Below, in pieces: positions 39,060 through 49,835 of a stretch of 64,000 nucleotides of DNA; the first letter of the stretch is position 1, and each line of letters begins with the position of its first letter. The stretch comes from Pachypanchax playfairii (lineage: Eukaryota > Chordata > Actinopteri > Cyprinodontiformes > Aplocheilidae). The translations under genes were made by a program, and so were the position numbers. The notes beneath the pieces were generated by a model. It had not been told where the DNA came from. It worked only from the letters and a program-made list of their open reading frames with translations, and did no database searches. The DNA lies in contig SSNP01000014.1 of NCBI GenBank assembly GCA_006937955.1, positions 1,777,191 to 1,841,190 of the forward strand, written 5' to 3'.

Positions 39060-39584
39060 TGTGTTCGAACAAATCTTCTATTTCCTAAAAAATTTGGAAT
39101 TCGTAGACATTCGTGGAGGCAGGCAGCATTTAGGAAGTTGTTACGACGGCTGCAGCTTGAGGCATTTTTGAGAAAATTAGCTGATTTTTGTGATTTTCTT
39201 TCTGCCTTGAAATGTTTGTCATTCTTGACTTGAAACCTTCACTGGGAGCCTTGAAACCTTCCTCCGTAGGACTCTATATGCAATTTATGGCAACTTCAAG
39301 TCATTGTTATGAAGATCCTACAGCTTTCAACATGTTTTGTCAGGAAGCATAAGTGGCGTCAGTCCGTTAACTCCAAATTCTGTGAGTTGATCATCACATT
39401 TGCTCAGAGATTTTTGGAAAGGTTTCTAATTTCCAAGATGGCGATAATGTTGAGAAGACTACAACTGCAGGATGGCAAGGAAGAAGATCTTGTAGTTGTA
39501 GCTGCTTCTTTTGTTCTGAAGCTGCAGGAAGACCTGCAGAGAAGATGGCAGCCCTGGTATGTGTTTGCAGTCAAACATTCCTAA
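39060..39584 (+). pseudogene. Possible transposase-like coding remnant
   Basis: Two short frames, 39036-39233 and 39309-39584, share motifs: RHSWRQAAF with KLLRRLQLE in the first, KHKWRQSVN with MLRRLQLQD in the second. The second ends EEDLVVVAASFVLKLQEDLQ then RRWQPWYV, reminiscent of the leader of fish PIF/Harbinger nucleases. No intact gene, no catalytic residues and no splice context. Assignment is weak. Confidence 0.2.
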
Positions 39585-40235
39585 GTGAGAATTTTTTCTT
39601 CTAGTTTTCTGTTAATTTGTTCATCAGTTTCCTAAAATGTTTTCATTTTTGAATTTTCTGACTGCATGAACTGTGTCATCGATAAGCCTCTAATTCCAAA
39701 GGTGGAAAAAACAAAAACAAAAACAAAAACAGATTTATTTAAAGAAGACTGTTCATGTGACCAGCAGCACAAGTAGAACAATATGGATCTTAACAATATG
39801 GATGCTTAATTTTTACACTCATCATGTAATTATCATGCATACACGTTTAGAATTTGAAATTGCTTCAACTCATCAAGTCTAAATTTAGCAAAATCTTGTG
39901 TCCAAAAAAAGGTCAGTTCACCAGGTTTTTTCATTAGTTTGTTTATTATTTTTATTTTTATTTGCCATAATGGGGCTGGAACAACATCACAATGACACTG
40001 GGCTCAAATTATAAATGCAGCGTTTGTGGAGGATGAAATATCATTGTCAAAACAGAATATTTATACCTGGGGAACACAAGAGGCACACACGAGGGATAAT
40101 TAACTAACACAGGTGAGAGACATTATCATCTTAACTTGGTGAGTATTGTGATCTGCATGACAGGATCAGACAGAAAAATATGAAACATTGAAAATAGGCA
40201 TGCCTGAAAAAAAATGACCAAAAACAACATCAAAA

Positions 40236-41450
40236 CCAAATGAAATGAGATGACACGAAATGAGATTAAATGGCACAACATGAGATTAAATGAAATGAAA
40301 TGAAATGACATGACATGACATGACATGACATGACATGACATGACATGACATGACATGACATGAGATTAAATGAGATGAGATGACACGACGTGAGGTGACA
40401 TGACATGAGATTAAATGAGATGTGAACAAATGAGAAGAGATGACATGAGATTAAATGAAATTAGATGACACGACATGACATGATATGACATGACATGAGA
40501 TTAAATGAGATGAGATGACACGACGTGAGGTGACATGACATGAGATTAAATGAGATGTGAACAAATGAGAAGAGATGACATGAGATTAAATGAAATTAGA
40601 TGACACGACGATGAGATTAAGTGAGATGACATGAGATTAAATGAAAGGAGATGACACGACATGAGGTGACACAACATGAGATTAAATGAAATGACATGAC
40701 ATGACATGACATGACATGACATGACATGACATGACATGACATGACATGACATGAAGTGACATGACATGAGATTAAATAAAATTAGATGACACGACGATGA
40801 GATTAAGTGAGATGACATGACATGACATAAGAATAAATAAAATGAGATGACATGAGATTAAATGAGATGAGATCAAATGTGATGAGATGATATGACATGA
40901 GAATAAATGAAATGAGATGACATGAGATTAAATGAGATGAGATCAAATGTGATGAGATGATATGACATGAGATTAAATGAAATGGGATGACATGAGATTA
41001 AATGACATGACTTGACATGAGAATAAATGAAATGAGATGACATGAGATTAAATGACATGACTTGACATGAGAATAAATGAAATGAGATGACATGAGATTA
41101 AATGACATGACATGACATGAGAATAAATAAAATGAGATGACATGAGATTAAATGAGATGAGATCAAATGTGATGAGATGACATGACATGAGATTAAATGA
41201 AATGGGATGACACGACGATGAGATTAAGTGAGATGACATGACATGAGATTAAATGAAATGGGATGACACGACGATGAGATTAAATGACATGACGTGACAT
41301 GAGATTAAATGAAATGAGATGACACGGCATGACTTTAAATGAGATGACATGACATGAGGTGACATGACATGAGAATAAATGGGATGAGATGACATGACTT
41401 GAGATTACATTGAGATGTGATTAAATCAGATTAAATGAGATGAGATTAAT
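40236..41450. repeat. 1.2-kb ATGAC / TGAGATTAAA minisatellite
   Basis: Pure (ATGAC)n blocks at about 40305-40361 and 40690-40750 are embedded in longer units combining ATGACATGAGATTAAATGA with ATGAGATG and GACACGACG variants. Segments of about 60-110 bases recur almost identically (for example around 40380-40450 and 40500-40570, and around 40870-40960), which shows higher-order duplication. Long minus-strand open frames here (MSCHVMSCHV...) are artefacts of a 5-base repeat lacking stops. Confidence 0.97.
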
Positions 41451-43434
41451 GTTGGCGTTTTAATACTTTGATTTAAAAGAACTTTTAAAGTGCCATTTTA
41501 TACAAAAACTCCCGTTTAATGGAAATACTTTAGACATAAATGATGCAGTTTAGCATTTTGACAGCAGTGTGTTTGGTGACAACTATTTCAGAACGGCTAC
41601 GTGTTTGATAATGAGAAGTTAGCCTGCAACAAAACCTACAAACCCTTTGAGCGGTCCGTCATTGTTTTGTTTGTGTGTTGATTTTTCAGTTTCTTTTTTC
41701 TCATCTTCACGCTGCATGTCCCACTCAGTCACTCACTCCATTGCTCCGCTGTGATCCAGCTGTCCACCCCATTCATCATCCCGCCACTTTCCCCCTCACA
41801 GAATTATTATTTCTTTGATGTGTTACTAGTTGAAAACAAATCCATTTTTCTGGCCATCAATTCATCATTTGGAATGGGGAGTCACACTTGAGTTGTAGGG
41901 GCAACAGCATTTTTGTAACTTCCACTGTGTACTTTGTGGGTCTGTGTGTATGTGAGTGTATCTTTCCATGAAAATTAACCCACCCTGTTGTGATCAGAGC
42001 TGCGGGTAAGATGAGTACAATAAGAAGTAAGTCCAAATGTTGGGAGGAAACAGAGAGAGAAGTTGGTGGAGAATGAAGACAAGAGTGAAAGTGTGTGTTT
42101 GTGAGCGTGCGAGAGAGAGAAAGAAGAGGGGGCTTCCCTCTTCTTTCAGTCATCCTCCTTCACCTATAGCGTCTGTGATAATTTATCACTCCTCCTAGCT
42201 TCGCTGACAAACTATTTGCAGGAAAATGAGTTTTTCTGCCACAGATTTGTCCCCTGGGAATAGAAAGGGTAGCTGCTGTGTTTTTATTCCGTCGCACACT
42301 CGCATCCAGATGTGTGTGCACACACGCACGCCTGCGAGATCTCCAGTATTTATTGGGAGGAGGGGGAGGTGGTTAAGATAAATGAGGTAAATTAATAGAG
42401 TCACTGAGGGAAAAGATCTGCTTCCACACCAGCAGATCTGCGACTGACACACATACGAGATGAACACACACACGCTCCCTGTTCCTCCCTCTCTCACCTG
42501 CCTCCCTCCTTCACACAGTTTCCTCCTGATCTCTCGTTTGCCCTCCCACAGATGACAAATGTAACACTCAGACAAACAGCGATCAGGGCCATACAGCATA
42601 ATGTCAGCTTAGATCAACACTGGGACAAAAGCAAATATCACAGCATCGACACCACATCTCTAGCTCCCAGCCGGTGTGTGTATCTACGTGTGCGTTGTTG
42701 TTGTTCAGGCAGCTGGCCCGGGTCACTGGATTCCAATCTCAACTTTCAACCTCATCAACCAAGATATCGACAGTGTGCTTGACGGAGAATTACACAACAG
42801 TAAAGGCCTAATTACATTGGCATTACCCTGGGCTATTCATAATCGTCAAACACGATAGCATCAGTGCGACATGGCGGCAGTAAATCGGTTGGCTCTGTCT
42901 CTCTTAATGCCTGTTATCATTACACTCTTAACGTTTCTTTCCACTTTATTGTCTGTTGACAACAGACACGCCGATCAGTCACAATTACACAAGATTGTTT
43001 GGTCTGATGGAAACGTCTGAAGCTGCAGTGGGAGTTTCTAACCAAATTCACCGTGTTGCATAACAGAGTGAAAAACAAGGAAACAATAGATGACCAGCTT
43101 AGAAATAAACTAATTTCCAGTTGGAATAACAAGCGATTGGTGTTTACGCAACACTTTTGCAACCTGTTTATCTGTTTATGGTTGATCATGTGATGGAAAT
43201 GCAAACTAATTACAAACAGTTGTGTCAATTTCCTTGTTATAGTTTAGCCACAAAGTGTCAATCACAATTTGCCCTCATTTGATTCACATTTGGTTTTATA
43301 ACTCCTTCCAAAGTCTCAAACAGAGCAAACTTTTTAACATTTATGAGATAAATGTTCTCTGCAAATAGCCACAGAGTCGTCAGTTGAAAAACACGTCGAA
43401 TTTTTTGCAACTTTACAGGTTTTGTATCATGCAG
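41451..43434. other. Gene-free DNA upstream of pax8, part 2
   Basis: No coding exon recognised. GA-rich run near 42105-42130 and a candidate conserved block at 42710-42860. Confidence 0.55.
42710..42860. other. Candidate pax8-upstream conserved element
   Basis: Complex, non-repetitive sequence with GGCCTAATTACATTGGCATT (homeodomain TAATTA core), AACCAAGATATCGACAG and GGGCTATTCATAATCG. About 5 kb upstream of pax8 exon 1. No coding frame with splice sites. Conservation is not tested. Confidence 0.3.
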
Positions 43435-44011
43435 AATCAACTTTTTGGAGCTTTTAACCATGTTGTGATGTTATTTCTTTATTTAAAAAACCCAGAGTGG
43501 TTTTTAGTTTAATACACACATTTTTCAGTAATCGTCCTGCATCCTGCGCTTTGAGCAGCTGCTCCACTCTCTCCTGGAAAAACAACTGACTGTAACATAG
43601 TGATGTAACAATGTTACACCAGGAAGTGCTCAATGTGTCCACGCTGTCCCTGCAGATTAAAGACACACACACCCCGAGCTGTGAGAGTCTGAAGCAAGAA
43701 GCACCATCGTTTGGTAGAATTTTACTTTCTAAAAATGTCTCGGTGAAAATGTGCATTTGACTCTGAGAGTTACAGGAATTTATTCAACATTTTATTCAGG
43801 CAGCTCGAGGGGCAGCACTCACAAGGAGGGGAGCTGGGGGTGAGATGGAATTTTAGGTAAACCAAGTGTTTTACTTCCCGGTTGGAGAATAACTCCAGAA
43901 TATAAGTTATGTTTTAGGACAAATGAAGACTAAATAACACCAAAGGTAAGATTTTATCTCGTGCCTATCCCAGATGTTGAAAGCTGTAAAATAGCAGACT
44001 TGAAGCTTTAA
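43435..44011 (-). mobile_element. Interspersed repeat family B, copy 2
   Basis: Reverse-orientation copy of 8627-9195. Similarity extends from GCTTTTAACCATGTTGTGATG at one end to the TTTCAACATCTGGGATAGG-equivalent and GTAAAATAGCAGA at the other, finishing at TTAA (44008-44011). Non-coding. Confidence 0.8.
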
Positions 44012-47000
44012 GAAGAGGTGAAGGCCTAATAACATTCTGACTGTAAGTAGATCTGATGAAAGGCACTCAAAAGGTTAAAGCTAGTTTAAACTGAAACATG
44101 TCTCATAAATGTAACATCTGAGTAAATTTCTAGAACTGATTTGCTGCAAAAGAGAATCCTGAATAATCCAGCTCTAATATATTATGTTCTTGTTGTTTTG
44201 TCTCTTATGGAAGTTGATCAGAAGCAGTTTAAACCAACGTTTTCCTGTTGTTGTATCCTCATGCTGCTCTGCTGATGAAGTGGCGTTCGTCTGATGCCTC
44301 TTGACTTGTGAGAAGAGCACCTGAGCTCCCTCGAGGACACTCGACTCTCCACCCCTTCAAACTCTGCAACCAATAGGCAACTTTGTGATGCGCGATCTCC
44401 ATGGTGATCCCCTCTGACTGACGGGCATGACGACAAGCTCCACCAGCTTCTCTGATCAAAGTCTCCTGTGGATCTGAGAACGTGTAGTTTCTTGGTCAGT
44501 TTCACCCACAGCCAGCTCATTTTTGTTAATTATTTAGACACATTTTGATACATTCCAACGTGCAGGGGTTTTTTTTCGAGGGAGGGGGAGAGTTTGATAC
44601 ATGATTGTGAGAGAGTTGAGTTCTGAGTGCAGGTCCAGGTCACACATTGACTTAACACAACTAAACATCATGCTCACACCAAGTCCTTCTGTTTCTAATG
44701 TCTACTGCCTGTTTGCTATTGTAAGACTCACAATAGAAATCACGCTGGGATTTTGTGTGAAGCTTGATGGTAACAGTTATTAGTCCCTTAAAAGAAACCT
44801 ATGGGGATGCAGTCAAGAGAAGAACAATAAGATTTGGGGTCCCAGTTGAAGGGTGGGGGTTTGGACGGAGGGATGCAGGAGTGAGGTCAGAGGATAACAC
44901 AAAAGCGGAAATGGGGGGCACAAGGGGAACAAAGGACAGGGCTGGACAGAGATAAGAGAGACTGGAGGGAGGGTGGAGGTGCACAAAACACAGGAAGATG
45001 AGGAGAAAAAGATGAGGGGAACGGAGTGGAGGGGAGCCCCAGCAGATGGCGAAGGGCCGGCGAACAGAGAGGGGGCGGCACGGAGAGGATGAAGAGGAGA
45101 AAGGCTGTTAGCAGCACATGCATCATGACAAAAACAGTCAAGATGAAAGCCTTCACACCTAAACATGTCTGGATCTCACACGACGGGACCAAAAATCATG
45201 TTTGCACATTTCTGATAAACTGTTTTGACTTTTTAAAGAAGCTGTTAAGTTTCTTCTGTAAGTCAGAAAAGCTCACGGGAAGATAAAACAGAGAGTCCTT
45301 GGTATATTGAGCAGAGAGGGAAAACAACTTCAACAAGATCAGCAGAATATCAGCCCTCAGAATCCATCCCATAATGAGTTCATCAGTCCTGCTAATAACA
45401 GCTGATCATGAGGCTCATCTCAACCACAAAGAGACAAGACTGGATTGATGGCTGGAAGTATTTACCTTTTCCCTTTCTCTTGAGGGGGAGGTGGGGGGAG
45501 CGAGGGAGGGAGGGAGGGGGGCTTATCAGCAGGCACGAGGAAGTTAAAATAAAAATACACTCCAGCAGAACAAAACTAAAAATCCTTATTTTGTTTTAAG
45601 AGTTGTTTTCGTTCCCAGAAAGAGATAAGTTCCCCTGCTGGTTAAATTAAAGGTGTCATGTGACCTGAAAGTCCACGAATCGCTTCCGCTTGTTGTCTGA
45701 AACCAGATCCTTAAGGTCCTACAGTATAAACAGGAAAATAGTTGGGGTTTGTAAGATGTCTTATCTCTGGAGTCGGAAACGTTTGCTGAATTGATCTTTC
45801 ACCCTCAGAGCCGGTTGCCACCTGTCGCCGCAGGTTACCGTTTTTTTGTGTGTTTTTTTGTTTTGTGTTTTTTATCCGGACACAAACTTTCCTTTGGGTT
45901 GTAAATTCGGACATTAAATAAAAAACAAAACGTTTAAAGAGATATTTCTCCGCCTGAATATGATTCTAAATTTTATTGTTTCAGTCAAAAAAAAAAACTG
46001 TGAGAAAAATAATTTGGGTGCTGCTTTTAGATACTATAAGTTATTTAACAAACAAGAGCTACTTTGGCTGTTTTATTAGTTTATTTTATTTAATTTTAAG
46101 ATTCGATTATAATGTAATTTCGGGTGAGTGCGAGGCTTTTTGTTTATTTTAGGAAGAAAAGTCTGGAAATAAAGAAAATACTTTCACCTGAGGTTCACCG
46201 TTATTATCTACTTTATTCCAACTTTTATTATTATTGTTTCAGATTTTTCTTATTAGCATTACAGTTAGTTGTAGTTGATAAGATAAACACTCATTTCTTA
46301 TCTTCAAACTTTAAGCTGCAAATTAATTTTTAGGCCGCATTTTAAAATCAGGACTTTTCTGTTGATAAACTCTTTTTTTTTTACTGAAGATTTGGGGGTT
46401 GTCAGTGGCAACGTATCGAACAACAAAGTGAACATTTTCTTGCTCACACAGATTAAACAAACACCTCGAAATGATCCTTAAAAAACTCCAGGTAAGGCGT
46501 GAAATCGCGCGCGTTCAAAAATAACAACAATAAAAAGACTTTGTTCTTTCTGGAGGGAAACTGATCGTCAGTTTTTACATATTATCAGGACAGTATGACT
46601 GTTGTCCCTTTGGCAAGTGGGTCTGTATAATTAAACACTTGTTATCATGGTGACAGATGTCAATCTGGGATTTTTAATCCCTGGTTCAACTCTCGGTAAC
46701 CTCTCCGTGCCACCTCTCCCTGCAGGCACGCGCCCTACCAGGTTCCACCTATAATGTCACGATCCTTTTTAGCCTTCTAACTCTTGTATTTATTTTAAAA
46801 CAGAATCCCCTTTTGTCCTGTAGCGGCACTGTTTCAAAGGATGACGGACGTCTGTGACAAGATAAGGACCGAAGTTTGCGGCAGCTCCTGCGCTTCTCTC
46901 CCCCACACGCTTCTGTGCGCTGCACTCTGTGCGTCATGTTGGTTCAACAGAAAGGGTGTCCGTCATTAAATGTGTTGAGTTGTTTTTTATCAGGTTTGTG

Positions 47001-47600
47001 AGAACAAGGTTTGAAACCCGCCGGGAGCCTGACACCCTGGAGCGCCAAGACGCGCACCCGGAGTCACACGCGGGACGCAAAAGGAATCACCTGGTTTGAA
47101 CATTTTCTACACATCAAAATGTAAAAAAAACAGGAATTACTTTTTAAAATCAAATAATTAGCTTGTGATTGATTTGATTGGTTTTGTGCACTTTTAAAAT
47201 AAAATAATCAGTCTTTTGGGGGAAAGCAAATAGAAGTAAAACACGTGCGTGTGTTGCAGCTGCTCGTCACTGTTTCATCATTTCACCTGTTTCTTTGGTC
47301 TGATACTATTTCATGTGATTCCAGTGTCGATTGCAACAAAAAAAAAGTTCAGAGAGAAAATTATTTAATACAGAGAGGAAGAAACTTTACTTTGCGCCTT
47401 TTTCATGGCGCTGCGTAAAACCAAAATTGGCGTGAAAAAGTGCCAAAAAAAAAAGCTGTAAACTTGTTTTTAATCAGTCTAAAACATCTGTAGTCAGTCT
47501 AACAGCTGAGTTGAAACAAGTCGTCTCTTTGACAAGTGTTTTCTTACAGTCACTCTCTGAGTGCAACGCCACCAAAACACACCGTCAGTCAGCCTCTTCC
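44012..47600. other. Gene-free DNA immediately upstream of pax8
   Basis: A purine-rich tract (about 44870-45110), a GA/G-rich run (about 45485-45520) and AT-rich filler. A complex block at 46600-46760 (TTAAACACTTGTTATCATGG, TGACAGATGTCAATC) may be regulatory. No coding exon recognised. Confidence 0.5.
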
Positions 47601-47689
47601 TCACCACTTTTCCATTAACCACGCCCCCTCCTTCTTCTTCATCCAATGGCTGCGGTGCGCAGTCCTCTGCGCAGCCACACTTGGATAAA

Positions 47690-47827
47690 ACCCGCTTGGG
47701 TTCTGGCTGCACACGCACAGCGCGACGCAACATCCCGGACACGCAGCGCGTCTCATCATCAGTTGGATAATATTAGATCATCTGCATCGGAACATTTTCT
47801 TGTTATTTGGAGCTCCACTGTGGAAAG
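47690..47827 (+). promoter_or_regulatory. pax8: pax8 promoter and non-coding exon 1
   Basis: A GC-rich segment carries a TATA-like GGATAAAACC (about 47683-47692) and ends in a strong donor, AAAG|GTAAGC, at 47827/47828. No suitable start codon is needed here because the coding start fits the next exon. The transcription start is estimated, not seen. Confidence 0.5.
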
Positions 47828-49689
47828 GTAAGCGCTCATTGTTGATTATGGGGGGAATTTCTCCCCTGTTGTGTCTGTGAATGTGAAGACGCCTTGAAAA
47901 TATCCCGAAACGTATCTGAGACGCCGCTCAGAGCGTAAAATCGCTCCATTTGAGAGAATCAAGGGGGGAAATATCGTTCAAATTAAAGAGAGATGTTTCC
48001 GTTTCCACCGAACGAATCCAAATGTTGTGACACAAAAGAAAAATAAAAACATTTATTTTAAAAATGCATATTTTCTACAGTTTTTATTTCACCCTGAGCA
48101 CCAAAAGAGACCAAAATAAACTAAATGTCACCGAACCTAACTGTTGGTTTTAGAAAATAACTCCTGATTGCAAAAAAATGAAACTTTAATCTCGTCTGTT
48201 GAATTTAAAAAAAACAAACTGAAAATGATCTGATTTAATAAAAGAAAAGTGGGTTACGCACACAAACTTTTAGACAAGACAATAACTGGGAGATTTTTAC
48301 AGATTTAATTTACATAAATGTGACTTTTCTCCTTTTATTTTTCTTCAATATCAAAATAAAATTCTCAACACAAGATATAACTAAACTATTCAGTGAATTT
48401 ATACAAGTTTTGTTTTAAAATGTTCTAAAAATATTGGAACGCCTAAAGTTTAGTTTAGTTTGTTTTAAGTTTTTTTGAGGGGGACTATTTTGTTATATAA
48501 TGTGAAGTTTTATTCAGTTGCAGAAAATTAAAAATGCTAGTATTTATATATATTATCCAATTATGGCACATAAAAAAATCTATAACTACAAATAGAGGCC
48601 AGAGTTTTTCCAACCAAAAACAGTTAAAAACAAATTTTTCCCACATGGTACATAAATTTATGTTTGTGACATCAATTATATTTATTCTACAGCAGTCTAT
48701 TTTTTTCAGCCATCGACTAGCAGGAAATAACAAACAATAACGTTATTGAAAAATATATTAGAACAAAAATAAAATTCAAAACAATTTTTTTTATTTCTCA
48801 GGTTATATGAAAATCTTGAGTTTATGATCAAAAAGATTAATTCTGGGGTGTTTTGTTTATTTTTTTCTTAAAAAAAAATACATGAGGAGACTTTTTGTTG
48901 TGAACAAAACTGAAATAAATTTAAACTGAGTTGCTTCATTTGAGACAAAATTTTGAACATCATCCTGCAGCAGCTGAGCAGAGGCTCGTGGCCTGTAACA
49001 AGTGTCAGCGCATCACATTCAAAATCTTCCATGAAATTCACCTTGATTTTCAAAATTTTTTCCCAACATTCTCCACTTAGTCATCTAAGTAAAAAAACAT
49101 TTCTTCCTTCTGCAACCTGCAAGAAACTCTCTACATTTTGGAATTTAATTTTATACCACTTCCTCTTTGGAAGGTTTTTCCTTTATCAAAAAGTTTGAAT
49201 GTTTTTCATTTTTATGTTACTCTGAATTAAAAAGGAGCTTCCAAAACAACAAAAATGTAATGAATTTTCCTTTAAATGTATAACAAACACTTGTTAAAGA
49301 ATAATTAAAGCATTTTCTACATATTTTTTTGCTCCTCTACAAATTTTTACTCCTACATTTAAGATAAAAGTGCCTATTTTTCAGCTGCATTAGCTGAAAA
49401 ATGATTGATCAGAGTAATTTCCCATTTTATTGCCCGAGAATTTCAACGAATTGTCCTGCTTTCGAGGATTTTGAGGCAGAGTTTTAAAATATTTTTGCCA
49501 TTCCATTGAGCTGACAGCCTGTTTCATCAACACAGGGCTAAACCCTGACAGTTACAGGTGATGTGGAGACAGCAGTGTCTCTTCAGCAGCATGTCACACT
49601 CGTGTAAAAACCAACTGAGTGTCCGTCCCGCGAGAGGGAACGCACATGACAAACAGACAGACGGTTTCATGTCTCCTGTCCTTCTGCAG

Positions 49690-49835
49690 TTTGATATCGA
49701 CGTTGCACTCGAGAGCTCACTCATGCCAGACGAGGCTCAGTAAAAGCACTTTAAAAGCAGCAGTGGAGGAGAGCGTCACGTTCAGCTGGTGGAACAAGGA
49801 CCAAACACTCAGGGATATGTCCAACACAGGAAGAG
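49690..49835 (+). other. pax8: pax8 exon 2 with uORF and start codon
   Basis: A pyrimidine-rich acceptor ending TTCTGCAG at 49682-49689 opens the exon. A short upstream ORF (ATG at 49723, seven codons including stop, MPDEAQ) precedes the main ATG at 49817. The coding part, 49817-49835, encodes MSNTGR plus one G, then donor GTAAAT. Its phase (G|GT) matches exactly the paired-domain exon at 52590. Confidence 0.7.

Larger units (their letters stand above)
33840..40235. other. Gene-free DNA upstream of pax8, part 1
   Basis: No exon chain on either strand. Candidate conserved blocks at 35150-35290 and 36690-36860 and a possible transposase remnant at 39060-39584 are listed separately. A C/T-rich tract (about 37800-37940), a poly-C run (36531-36542) and short TG and ATGATG microsatellites (about 38055 and 38258-38288) are also present. 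Confidence 0.6.

Noticed and set aside
40126..41239. Minus-strand open frames encoding MSCHVMSCHV-type repeats
   Set aside because: Direct translation of the ATGAC minisatellite, which lacks stops in this frame; no gene structure.
44813..45192. Ser/Pro/Leu-rich minus-strand proteins of about 100-117 residues
   Set aside because: Arise from a purine-rich tract read on the opposite strand; several overlapping frames are open for the same reason.
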